Shown here in pieces: positions 8,478-16,581 of a stretch of DNA of 18,971 bases. Positions within the stretch are counted from its first letter, which is position 1. Every line of letters starts with the position of its first letter. Both the position numbers and the translations under genes were made by a program. Location of the stretch: positions 1-18,971 of the forward strand of contig JBGTDA010000002.1 of NCBI GenBank assembly GCA_041748555.1. Direction: 5' to 3'. This stretch comes from Rhodonellum sp041748555. Its GTDB lineage: Bacteria; Bacteroidota; Bacteroidia; Cytophagales; Cyclobacteriaceae. The notes below the pieces were generated by a model. The model did not search any database. It was not told the DNA's origin and saw nothing but the letters and a program-made list of their open reading frames with translations.

Positions 8478-8956
8478 GATATTTCAATTAAAAACCTTAT
8501 AATTTTACTATCCAATTAACTTATACATTAAAAATTAGAATGTTTAAAAGTGTGAATAACTTGGTGTTTTAATATTTCTTTTCGGTGAGTTCGAAATATT
8601 GTTAGCTAAAGTAGGAGTTATAGTAGCCGAAGCGGTTTTTATGAGATTTTTACTCTCTCTAAGATGGGAGGCCATTTAATTAAGTGATTAATAGGTTTTT
8701 CCCATACGGTGGAACTGGGTGAAAAACGAAGATTAATTGAGCAGGCCAAAAAACCAAAGTGGACAAATACACTTGAAAGGCTAAAGTCAAATTAACTTTT
8801 TTATCATGATAATTTCAATCCCACAATTAAAATTATTGTTCTATATCCAATTATATTTAAAATTAATCAACCGTCCTGATATATTTAGAAAGCTTATTTT
8901 AGTTCAATTTGTAGATATTCTTTAACCTTTTAATCTTTCTAACTCATGGAGTAAAT
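8478..8956. other. 480-base divergent intergenic region with possible coding scraps
   Basis: This spacer should contain the promoters for the leftward Gfo/Idh gene and the rightward wecG remnant, but I cannot point to a full -33/-7 pair on either strand. Two short rightward frames look more protein-like than the rest: about 8560-8680 (contains VGVIVAEAVFMRFLL before a stop) and about 8688-8795 (contains EKRRLIEQAKKPKW and ends LKSN-stop). The second looks a little like the last residues of a GT4 glycosyltransferase. Neither has a start codon with a ribosome-binding site, so they are at best remnants. Confidence 0.35.
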
Positions 8957-9376
8957 ATGTCAATCCACCGAAAATTTCCTAAAAAGCCTATTCGTTATTT
9001 TAAATTTATCAAAGCACTAAAGATGAATAAGGCTATGAAAAAAAACATCATTAGAATTTTGGGAGTTAACTTTTTTAAGGGCCACGTAAAAGAAGTGGTA
9101 AATACCCTAAAATCGGGTGGCCTTTTGGTAGTTCCTTCTGGACATGGTCTGGCCGAGCATAAACCTGCCATTATTTGTACAGGTGCAGCCATTGCCTTCC
9201 TTACCGGTAGACAGGCTCAGATTCCGAATTGGGCAGACAGGTTTTTCTTAGGTTGGTTGTTCAGATGCATGGATCAACCCAAACTTTTTATTCCCCGGTA
9301 CCTGTACGCCTTAAAATTAATTTTGGTGATGATCCAATTTAATGGACAATCGCAAATTACCAAAACAATTGAATGA
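8957..9376 (+). pseudogene. WecG/TagA/CpsF glycosyltransferase with the middle deleted
   Basis: A 139-residue frame that joins the two ends of a WecG/TagA/CpsF protein, normally about 240-280 residues. The N-terminal part has ILGVNFF (about 34-40) and GGLLVVPSGHGLAE (53-66), matching the family's first strand and the acceptor-site loop. Directly after it come HKPAIICTGAAIAFLTG and IPNWADRFFLGWLFR, which belong to the C-terminal conserved block of the family. The roughly 130 residues expected between them, including the catalytic Asp region (DSG-type motif), are absent, so an in-frame internal deletion is likely and activity is doubtful. The start has a GGAG five bases ahead. Its last 35 bases overlap the sugar transferase start, so translation through it may still matter for coupling. 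A functional mini-protein cannot be excluded. Family layout is recalled, not searched. Confidence 0.72.
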
Positions 9377-10154
9377 AGTTTCTTTTACTCTCTGTCAAAT
9401 GGTACAGGAACTAGGTTACACACTCTTTTTAGCAATTGTAATATTTTTTTTAACCCGATTTATTATGGAAACACTTACATCAAGATTAAACACGTCAGGT
9501 CTACTAGCAAAAGATACTGAATTTTTAGTTAATCGGTACTCAGAGAATCTATTGGATAACTCTCAGACTTTAATCAAAAGAATTTCCGATATTTTTTTGG
9601 TAAGTCTTTTCCTATTCTTCATTGGAAGCTGGTTATTTGCAATAATTGCTATTTGCATAAAATTGGAATCCAAAGGCCCGGTGATTTTCAGGCAACTTCG
9701 ACATGGTCAGGATAACGTGCCCTTTTTCTGTTTGAAGTTCCGAAGTATGTACTACAATCCTACAGGTCAATTCAAACTAGTAAGTAAAAATGATTCAAGA
9801 ATAACGCGGGTGGGCCGAATACTTAGAAAAACCAGTTTAGATGAATTGCCCCAATTGATTAATGTATTAATTGGCGAAATGTCCTTGGTGGGACCAAGAC
9901 CACATGCAATAGTGATGAATAGCGATTACTCCCAGAAAATCGAGCACTTTATGTGCCGGCACTGTGTCAAACCCGGTATTACCGGTCTGGCCCAGTCCAA
10001 AGGTTTCAGAGGGGAAATTCGGAATAATTATGACATAAACTGCCGATTAAAATATGATTTGTTCTATATTAAAAACTGGAATCTGTATTTTGATTTTAAG
10101 ATTATCTATTTAACTGTAATTTGTATGATCTCCAACAATGACAATGCATACTAA
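9342..10154 (+). CDS. initiating sugar-phosphate transferase (WcaJ/WbaP-type bacterial sugar transferase)
   Basis: A 270-residue polyprenyl-phosphate hexose-1-phosphate transferase, which starts assembly of the lipid-linked repeat unit at the inner membrane. A hydrophobic segment lies at about residues 25-43 and the re-entrant/transmembrane helix at 82-106. The catalytic domain shows KGPVIFRQLRHG (111-122), LKFRSM (131-136), SLDELPQLINVLIGEMSL (165-182) with the Asp-Glu pair at 167-168, VGPRPH (183-188), KPGITGLAQ (210-218) and a final D-F-K-I-I segment with NAY at the end, all as in the family. It lacks the large N-terminal CoA-binding-like domain of full-length WcaJ (about 460 residues), as many such enzymes do. 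No good ribosome-binding site precedes this ATG, and starts at 9399 or 9465 are possible. Overlap with the wecG remnant suggests translational coupling. Confidence 0.9.
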   Translation: MDNRKLPKQLNEVSFTLCQMVQELGYTLFLAIVIFFLTRFIMETLTSRLNTSGLLAKDTEFLVNRYSENLLDNSQTLIKRISDIFLVSLFLFFIGSWLFAIIAICIKLESKGPVIFRQLRHGQDNVPFFCLKFRSMYYNPTGQFKLVSKNDSRITRVGRILRKTSLDELPQLINVLIGEMSLVGPRPHAIVMNSDYSQKIEHFMCRHCVKPGITGLAQSKGFRGEIRNNYDINCRLKYDLFYIKNWNLYFDFKIIYLTVICMISNNDNAY

Positions 10155-10222
10155 ACTTAAGTAAGAATCCATTGGCAAGCAGCGCAAAAAATAAAATTGA
10201 CCGCTAGTTGACTTGCAATTTA

Positions 10223-11401
10223 TTACTCATATCCAAATCTATAAATCTTTCCATCAAATCCGCAGATATAAAGCTCATTGTCCTTGTCAACTCCAAAAGA
10301 GGAAATTTGGAAAGGTGCTTTTAGAATTTCGTTATTTACCGGATTATCAAGATCACTGTGATCCAGTGTCCAAATCCTTCCTGAAGCATAATCCGCATAA
10401 ACATATAAACCTTCCAACTCGGAAATTGACTGGCCTCTATAGACAAAGCCGCCTGTAACAGATACGTCACCTTCCGACCTTTCATATTCCCAAATCGGCA
10501 TTTCGAGTCCTTCTGTGTCACATCCTGAGGAAGGTTCGAAGCAATGAAACCCCTCCATGATGTTCCAGCCATAATTGCCTCCATTTTCTACAATATCGAT
10601 TTCCTCGTATCTGTTTTGTCCCACATCTCCTGTCCAAAGCCTGTTGCTTTCGGAGTCAAAACTAAACCTCCATGGATTCCGAAGACCATAAGCATAAATC
10701 TCCTTACGAAAACCTTCTGAATTATTTGCAAAAGGATTGTCAGCAGGTATTCCATAATTCATTTGACCTTCTTGTTGGTCTACATCTATTCTCAAAATCG
10801 TACCCAACAATGTTTTTAAATTCTGTCCGTTTCCCTGAGGATCTCCGCCGGAGCCTCCATCCCCCACGGCAATATATAAGTATCCATCCGGACCAAAAGC
10901 AACCTGGCCCCCATTGTGGTTGGAAAAAGGCTGGTCAAATTCCAACAAAATCAACTCACTGGCTTTGTCGGCTGTATTTTGGTCAGATGAAGAAACCTTG
11001 AACCGGGATATCACCGTTCGATCAGGGTTTGAAGCTGTATAATTAACATAGAAAAAACCATTGTTTTCATATTCAGGGTGAAACGCCAGACCTAAAAGTC
11101 CTTCCTCATTGCCCTGATCCTCCACCTGGGCTTCAATATCCAGAAAAACGGATTTTTCTTCCACATCAGCATCATTTTGAAAAACAGAAACAACACCCCG
11201 CTGCTCCACTACGAATAACCGTTTGCTGTTATCGCCCGCATGCTGCAAATCCACCGGCCTCTCAAAAGTCAGTTGGGGAAAAGCTTCCTCAACGATAATA
11301 GGGCCTTTGTAAACAGGACCATCAACTCCATTGACTGGCTCACAGCCAAGGTTTGCCAATAATAGAATAAGAGGAAGAAAGAAATTCAACATAATTTTCA
11401 T
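10223..11401 (-). CDS. PQQ-dependent sugar dehydrogenase (glucose/sorbosone dehydrogenase family) lipoprotein
   Basis: An exported six-bladed beta-propeller protein of the soluble aldose sugar dehydrogenase (YliI/GSDH) family, which oxidises sugars with pyrroloquinoline quinone and Ca2+. From the ATG at 11401 the first 20 residues form a lipoprotein signal peptide with lipobox LANLGC. An in-frame ATG at 11422 would add 7 residues; I prefer the inner one for its compact signal peptide, though neither has a clear ribosome-binding site. Family segments visible include RPVDLQ, VVEQRG, GLLGLAFHPEYE, SNHNGGQVAFGPDGYLYIAV followed by GDGG, ILRIDVD, YGLRNPWRFSFD and GGNYGWNIMEG, with the His of NHNGG in the expected catalytic place. 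Length is normal and the protein looks intact. It stands alone between convergent and spaced neighbours. A non-enzymatic propeller role is possible, since PQQ use is not proven by sequence. Confidence 0.9.
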   Translation of the reverse strand: MKIMLNFFLPLILLLANLGCEPVNGVDGPVYKGPIIVEEAFPQLTFERPVDLQHAGDNSKRLFVVEQRGVVSVFQNDADVEEKSVFLDIEAQVEDQGNEEGLLGLAFHPEYENNGFFYVNYTASNPDRTVISRFKVSSSDQNTADKASELILLEFDQPFSNHNGGQVAFGPDGYLYIAVGDGGSGGDPQGNGQNLKTLLGTILRIDVDQQEGQMNYGIPADNPFANNSEGFRKEIYAYGLRNPWRFSFDSESNRLWTGDVGQNRYEEIDIVENGGNYGWNIMEGFHCFEPSSGCDTEGLEMPIWEYERSEGDVSVTGGFVYRGQSISELEGLYVYADYASGRIWTLDHSDLDNPVNNEILKAPFQISSFGVDKDNELYICGFDGKIYRFGYE

Positions 11402-11852
11402 AATTAAAGTCTTTTGTAACATCCGGAGATGCGATTAAAATCTCAGTAAGATTTTTTAAACCGGCAAATTATATGCCAATGAAATTGATTTTTTATCAGT
11501 GAAAATTCTACAAAAATTTCTTAACCTGTCGAAGCCAAGCTGATAACAGTCCGGTATTCCCCTTAAATCAATTCCGTGATGCTGTTTTCCGGATTTCTTT
11601 AACTGAAACTTCTCCTATATTTTTTGTTGTTTATCTGGGCCGGTCAAAAGTGTAGCTACCTTTGTTGCCGAGGGGAAACTGCGAATGTGCAATTAATACC
11701 CCATTCCGGGTTCCGTTATTGATTCCCGGTTTTTGATCCTGATTTCTTGATTTTTAGTTAAAATATAAGAACCTAGAACATGTTGTTTCTCTACTTCGCT
11801 TGCTGATTTGTTTTCCTGTCAGTCAGTCGCAGAAACCGAAAGTAATCTTGAG
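11402..11852. other. 450-base gene-free stretch
   Basis: No coding frame in either direction has the look of a real protein. The stretch should include the promoter of the sugar dehydrogenase at its left end and the 3' end of the phoX-like transcript at its right end. No GC-rich hairpin followed by a T run was found. A segment at about 11640-11665, GCCGGTCAAAAGTGTAGCTA, reminds me of the ends of some IS21-family elements, but no transposase remains and this is weak. Confidence 0.35.
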
Positions 11853-13256
11853 TTAGGTTTTCCAAGGTCCCGTGATGGCCAAGGTTATTCCGGGCCCTTG
11901 TATGTTGACAAAGAAGGTTTTTCCCGAAGGGGAAAAAACTCCTCCTGCCATTTCGGATTCATAACCTACATTTTCTGCCAACTGATAATACTCACCCTCG
12001 GGAGTGATTCCGACCACAAAGGAGTGACTGGTATCTTCACATAAGATCACGTCACCCCAGGGGGCCACGGCAAGATTATCACAGTTTTTCAGGATTTCCC
12101 TGTCGTTGGGTTCAGCAAACAATTCCAACGTTCCGGGGGATTTGTTTTCTCCGGAAGTTCCTTCAAATCTACTGGGCTTGTATCTGAAAACCTGTCCTGC
12201 TCCGATTTTTCCGCCGTTTGTGCAGGCAAAATAAAGCTCGTTGTCTCCAAACCAGATTCCTTCCCCTCTGGCAAAAACAGCCGCACCTTTGTCAAATCCC
12301 TGCATTCTCAGATCGTCTTCGGGAGAATCCACATTTTCGATATCGATCCAAGCGACATCTTTGGGAGTCATCACGGGGAATTCCGGGCCCTCTTGGTTTT
12401 CCCAGTTCCGTGTATCACAGCTGCTTTTTTCCAAAACCATCAAGGCCTGCAATTTCCCTCCCTCCAGCATTTTTTTGTTTCTGTTTGGAATGAATCGGTA
12501 AAAAATGCCGTCTCCCCTATCCTCTGTGAGGTACACAATCCCTGTGGAAGGATCTACCGCGACCGCTTCATGATTGAACCTACCCATGGCTTTTATAGGT
12601 AGTGGTTCAGCCAATCCGATTTTTTCTGAGGCAGGCACTTCAAATACATATCCATGATCCTTTTCTGCCTGGCCATCATATGCACCTGCCCTTGCCGTGG
12701 TTTCCTCACAGGTAAGCCAAGAATTCCATGGTGTTACTCCTCCTGCACAGTTTCGGATGGTGCCCGCCAGACTTAAATACTGCTTTTCGAGTTGTCCGGA
12801 CTTTTCGTTGTAAACAAAAGTGGTGGTACCGCCTAAGGAAGGAAGATTTCCCTTTCCAAAATCATAAAATTGATCTGAGGTTAAATTGGAAAGCAACTCG
12901 TTTTTGGAGCCAAAACCGCCTCTCGCCAGATCTTCGGGACCGATTTCATGATTTCGAACCACAATGGTGCGTCCTCTTTTCCCTCGGAAGGCTCCCATGC
13001 CATCCGCCGCTCCCGGCAACAGCAATCCATCATTCATTTTATCCCCCGATCGGGAAATTATCCTGTAGGTGAATCCCTTTGGTAAATTCAATATCCCCAA
13101 AGGATCTTTTTGAAGTGGACCATATCCAAGGGACGCCAAGGGTGTGGCACGCGTTAAAATCGGATTTACAAATTGGTATAAGCCCATAAAACCGATGGTC
13201 GCTATTCCCGACGATTTGATGAACCTACGTCTTGAAGTGTTTATTGATTTTTTCAT
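11853..13256 (-). CDS. PhoX-type (DUF839) alkaline phosphatase, Tat-exported
   Basis: A 467-residue periplasmic protein of the PhoX/DUF839 family, Ca2+- and Fe-dependent phosphatases with a beta-propeller fold. The N-terminus has a twin-arginine signal, SRRRFIK at residues 8-14, then a hydrophobic stretch. Family segments follow in order: VVRNHE (99-104), GGTTTF (142-147), GTIRNCAGGVTPWNSWLTCEE (165-185, including the Fe-ligand-type Cys170 and the CEE motif), GRFNHEAVAVDP (225-236), YLTEDRGDG (242-250), and a C-terminal IQGPGITLAITGPW that is typical of complete members. Length is usual for the family. It is a single gene, 180 bases from the serine hydrolase gene, and a near-perfect TAnnTTTG box lies directly in front of the ATG. 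True phosphatase activity is inferred; some DUF839 proteins have not been tested. Confidence 0.9.
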   Translation of the reverse strand: MKKSINTSRRRFIKSSGIATIGFMGLYQFVNPILTRATPLASLGYGPLQKDPLGILNLPKGFTYRIISRSGDKMNDGLLLPGAADGMGAFRGKRGRTIVVRNHEIGPEDLARGGFGSKNELLSNLTSDQFYDFGKGNLPSLGGTTTFVYNEKSGQLEKQYLSLAGTIRNCAGGVTPWNSWLTCEETTARAGAYDGQAEKDHGYVFEVPASEKIGLAEPLPIKAMGRFNHEAVAVDPSTGIVYLTEDRGDGIFYRFIPNRNKKMLEGGKLQALMVLEKSSCDTRNWENQEGPEFPVMTPKDVAWIDIENVDSPEDDLRMQGFDKGAAVFARGEGIWFGDNELYFACTNGGKIGAGQVFRYKPSRFEGTSGENKSPGTLELFAEPNDREILKNCDNLAVAPWGDVILCEDTSHSFVVGITPEGEYYQLAENVGYESEMAGGVFSPSGKTFFVNIQGPGITLAITGPWKT

Positions 13257-13264
13257 AAGAATTG

Positions 13265-13272
13265 CAAATTTA
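13265..13272 (-). promoter_or_regulatory. candidate -7 box of the phoX-like gene
   Basis: On the minus strand TAAATTTG, followed by CA, fits the Bacteroidota -7 consensus TAnnTTTG exactly and ends 8 bases before the ATG at 13256. Transcription would start at most a few bases before the start codon, giving a nearly leaderless message. No clear TTG at -33 is seen, so the call rests on the -7 box alone. Confidence 0.4.
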
Positions 13273-13437
13273 CTACTTTGGTTTTTATACTTTTATCTCT
13301 GTCTCATTTGACAGTTTTAGGGGTAATCAGTTTGCTTTAAAGTTATTCCCTGACTGTCAGATTTTATCGAAGCTTTTGAGCTTATTTTAGTAAGGGTGAA
13401 ACTTCAGTCACCTTCTCAATTAGTCGCTTTTATTAAT

Positions 13438-14541
13438 TTATCGTATGGAAGCTAAGACAAAATCCTCTATTATTTTTTTTGCTTGTTCTCCTTCGACATA
13501 TTTATTTCCATAAGCACTTCCTGTGAGGATAATAACAACATCAAGTTCCGGGATAACGACAATTTTATTCCCACCATTTCCAGATGCCTCAAAACCTTTA
13601 ACGTTTTTGTTTTTATAATTATAATCTTCTATCCACCACAAATATCCATAGTCTCCGTCCTCTTCGGTCTCTATTTGTTTTGACGTACTTTCTGATATCC
13701 AATCTTCTGGAATAACCTGTTCTCCTTGCCAAACTCCATTATTGAGGTAAAGTAAACCAAATCGGGCAAGGTCTCTTGGCTTTAATAAGTTGCCACCACC
13801 GCCAAACTCGTAAGCTGGGGATGTTGGCGTAACAAACCACTCATTTTCCGTGACCCCTATTTTGCTAAACAGGTATTTATCTCCGAAATCCTGTAAACTC
13901 AATTGAGACTGTCTTCGAATAATATCTCCTAAAAGATTGGCACCTCCGGAACAATATGAGAATTTTGCTCCATTCGGTTTCGTCATCGGGAGGTTGAGGG
14001 TAAAGGCAAAGTCATCAGGTTTAGCGGGAAAATGCATTGTATTTCCAACCGAATTTTCATCCCAGTCATCGCAGTCCCAGCCTGCTGACATAGTAAGTAA
14101 ATGTTGAATCTGTATTTGCTCTTTTTCAGGACTTAATTGTTCAATGATATAGTCCTGCTTAAAATAGTCTGTAATCGGTTCGTTCTTGTTGGCTATATAT
14201 CCTTTTTCAATAGCTATTCCTACCAAGGCTGAAGTAATGCTCTTTCCAACAGAAGCCACGTTGTGTAAACTTTCTGCCGTAAAGCCATTAAAATATTCTT
14301 CAAAAACTATTTTTCTATTCTTGACAAATACGATTGCATCAACCCCATAAAGCGTGGAATCTTTGATATTTTCAACCAATGCACTTACTACCGTTTCATC
14401 AATGCCTGACTTTTCAAAGGATTCAATCTCCCATTCAAATGATTGAATTTCATTTTCTGATGTTTGCTTTTTACAAGCCCCGAATAATATTAACACAAAA
14501 AGTAAATTCAGGTGAATCGCTTTGGTTATCTGAGTTGTCAT
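13438..14541 (-). CDS. beta-lactamase-fold serine hydrolase lipoprotein (class C/esterase-like)
   Basis: A 367-residue exported serine hydrolase of the beta-lactamase/D-Ala-D-Ala carboxypeptidase/esterase superfamily. A lipoprotein signal peptide ends with LFGAC (Cys23). The catalytic SxxK tetrad is SVGK (Ser97, Lys100) inside NVASVGKSITSALVG. The second motif, YxS, is FSYCSGG (Tyr196). Near the C-terminus GNGGNKIVVIPELDVVIILTG replaces the KTG-type motif, as in many esterase-like members. Length is typical and the protein looks whole. It is unlikely to be a true antibiotic-resistance enzyme; peptide or ester hydrolysis in the periplasm is more probable. It is preceded by TTTGCAATT just before the ATG, much like the phoX gene, but the -7 match is imperfect. 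Confidence 0.9.
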   Translation of the reverse strand: MTTQITKAIHLNLLFVLILFGACKKQTSENEIQSFEWEIESFEKSGIDETVVSALVENIKDSTLYGVDAIVFVKNRKIVFEEYFNGFTAESLHNVASVGKSITSALVGIAIEKGYIANKNEPITDYFKQDYIIEQLSPEKEQIQIQHLLTMSAGWDCDDWDENSVGNTMHFPAKPDDFAFTLNLPMTKPNGAKFSYCSGGANLLGDIIRRQSQLSLQDFGDKYLFSKIGVTENEWFVTPTSPAYEFGGGGNLLKPRDLARFGLLYLNNGVWQGEQVIPEDWISESTSKQIETEEDGDYGYLWWIEDYNYKNKNVKGFEASGNGGNKIVVIPELDVVIILTGSAYGNKYVEGEQAKKIIEDFVLASIR

Positions 14542-14738
14542 AATTGCAAATAATGGCCACGTTTAAAACTGTGCAGGATTTAGATTCTAGTCGATTAACC
14601 TAACTTGCTCAATAATCAAGTTAATGAACTGTATTTTATTTAATTAAAATTTTAATGGTACACAACATATTTTTTTGCGGAGACTATTAATTTGGTATTT
14701 GTGCCCTTATAAATCTCCTAGGTTTTTAATGGGAAAAA

Positions 14739-15156
14739 CTAAAATTTATTCCCCATCATTTCCCTGAAATGAGAGAATGCTTTGAGCATCTCTTCCCGCT
14801 TAAGACGAAAATATTCTTCCTGGTCGAATTTCTCTGCTTTTTCGGCTCCCATCATATCATAAACACTTACCCAATCTTCCTTTCTCAGTATCTCCAGTTC
14901 GGGATTCAGTACATAAAATCCCCTGGCTACCCTGAAGAACAATTTCCTGCTGATCTCTTCTTTGGCATCCACCTCATTTCGGGCGATCGCCTGGTTTAAA
15001 TAGGCGCGTTGTTTTCTGTAATAGGGAAGTACAGATTCCGGATAGTTTTGGGGCTGCATTTTTTTATCTCCGCCGATCTGAAGTCGTCCTTACGAAGAAA
15101 GTCAACTGTTTTTTTACTTTGGAAAAGTCAAGGTCGTTATAATAAAGGATTTCCAT
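14739..15156 (-). pseudogene. frameshifted small gene; N-terminus resembles a Bacteroidota UvrD-like helicase family
   Basis: The longest single frame here encodes 106 residues from an ATG at 15059, but the coding pattern starts earlier. In the same frame, without a start codon, one reads KTVDFLRKDDFRSAEIKKMQ across that ATG. In another frame an ATG at 15156 gives MEILYYNDLDFSKVKKQ before running out of frame to a stop at 15064. Joined, these form a natural N-terminus (ILYYxDLDFxxVKKQ then FLxKDDFRSAE) that I recall from large UvrD-like helicases of Bacteroidota. A small deletion near 15100-15106, inside an A-rich run, would explain the break. After KKMQPQNY the sequence no longer follows that domain, so a large internal deletion to a C-terminal piece (YYRKQRAYLNQAI to the end) is likely. 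A GGAG before 15059 could still allow a short product. The helicase link is memory-based. Confidence 0.55.
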
Positions 15157-15387
15157 TTCCGTCTTTTTTGCTGTTACTTGATACCAATACAACTGTAAAT
15201 TAAAGTTTAAAGCTTTTAAAAGGTCCTTGGAGGGGATTGATTGTGGGAAATATTCAAATCGGAATAGATCCGTGGCTTTGTTTCAGGCATCATCATCGTA
15301 ACTTCAAAACTGCAAACTATTCGCCCATGGGTAGTTTTAAGGCTTGGTGCTATTATGGATTGTATCTCCGAATTAATTATGCCGCTT

Positions 15388-16581
15388 TTATACAAGTGTA
15401 ACAGCAGGCCGGGTATAATATTCTTCTCTTTTCCAAAATCTCAGAAGAAAATCAATATCCCCTAAATAATCTTTTCCGGGTTTTTCCGTAAAAAAAGTAA
15501 ATTTAGACCCGCACTCCGCTATGCAATACATGACCAGTTCTGTGGACATCTCCTTTGAAACCAACAAAAACATCACGTGTTCATCACTTTCGCTTTGCTC
15601 AAAGTAAGGATTGTGGGGTAATGGAAAGGCACTGTTTATACCCCATGCCATTTCCAAACCGCTTTTTGGATTGAAGAAAACCAATCCAGGTTCATCTACA
15701 TCAGCATAGTTATTGTCATTTTCTTTATTTTCAGAAAATTCATCCATGTCCATGCTTCTTTTTTTTGAAGCTTCGATTTGGTCAGGACTGAGCTTCAGGG
15801 ATCTGTTGTAGTAATCAATAAAACTTTCCGTAAAGTCCTGAAAATCTTTGACCGGCATGAAGGCAATGGGACTGCCATTATTAACGGCCAGGAAAGCTTC
15901 CATTTGGGCATTCAATATTTCCGTTTTCTCCTTTTCCCGGTTATCCAAAAAGTAAACCTGCCGTTTGCTTTGATCAGAGTTCCTTTCTTTCTGAACCAAA
16001 TCTGCATTAAAAGGCGTTTCGAAATTTACGCCTGAAAACCACCATTCGTTTTGCCAGCGGACAATCCCCATATATAAAATACAGTCGATTTCCGTTAATT
16101 CTGAGGCATAGTCGAAAGACTTTTTTGTCAGTTTGAATGATTTGCCGGAGGCAATATGTTCCAGCAATACATCCCGGCTATCCTGTCCCTTATATAGAAA
16201 ATAGCCTGCTATTCTTGGCGAAAGACTTTTGATATCCTCACTCAGTGCATGGCCTTCCCCTAAAATAGCGGCAGCCCATTCTTTTCCGGGCAGGGCTAAC
16301 AAACTTGTACAGGTTTTATGCAAAAAAACATCCCTGTTGTCTTGCAAAACTCCCAATAAGCGTTCCCTGTCAGTTTTTTCAAAAATATCCTTTTCTCTGG
16401 CCTGTAGGTCTACCGATGTATCAGGAGAAAAAAGATAGGTTTCAAAAAGTATGGTATCTATCAGGTTACGCACGGCATAGTAGTCTTTTTCCTTTTGGTC
16501 AAGGATATAAAAATTTTTCAGCACTTCATTCTCAGGTGCATATTCATATAAACCTGAAGAGAATGAAATCGCTTTTTGCAT
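15388..16581 (-). CDS. uncharacterised protein (possibly DUF3843-like), probable N-terminus in another frame
   Basis: A 397-residue soluble, acidic protein with no signal peptide, no membrane segment and no catalytic motif I recognise. It has Trp/Phe-rich stretches such as MGIVRWQNEWWFSGVNFETP near the middle and a low-complexity acidic segment (FSENKENDNNYADVDEPG) at about 285-302. An AAAGGAAG sequence lies a few bases before the ATG at 16581, so a start here is possible. However a protein-like frame beginning at 16693 runs into it with a one-base offset (see the next entry), so the real gene may be about 37 residues longer and carry a frameshift at a run of six T. The combined N-terminus reminds me of Bacteroidota DUF3843 proteins, but this is a recollection. 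No function can be proposed. Confidence 0.6.
   Translation of the reverse strand: MQKAISFSSGLYEYAPENEVLKNFYILDQKEKDYYAVRNLIDTILFETYLFSPDTSVDLQAREKDIFEKTDRERLLGVLQDNRDVFLHKTCTSLLALPGKEWAAAILGEGHALSEDIKSLSPRIAGYFLYKGQDSRDVLLEHIASGKSFKLTKKSFDYASELTEIDCILYMGIVRWQNEWWFSGVNFETPFNADLVQKERNSDQSKRQVYFLDNREKEKTEILNAQMEAFLAVNNGSPIAFMPVKDFQDFTESFIDYYNRSLKLSPDQIEASKKRSMDMDEFSENKENDNNYADVDEPGLVFFNPKSGLEMAWGINSAFPLPHNPYFEQSESDEHVMFLLVSKEMSTELVMYCIAECGSKFTFFTEKPGKDYLGDIDFLLRFWKREEYYTRPAVTLV

Noticed and set aside
11808..12044. Rightward 78-residue open frame overlapping the end of the phoX-like gene
   Set aside because: It is mostly antisense to the well-supported phoX C-terminus, lacks a ribosome-binding site and has no protein-family look.
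13392..13416. Hairpin GGTGA / TCACC between the serine hydrolase and phoX-like genes as a terminator
   Set aside because: Short stem with a bulge and no T run on the minus strand after it.
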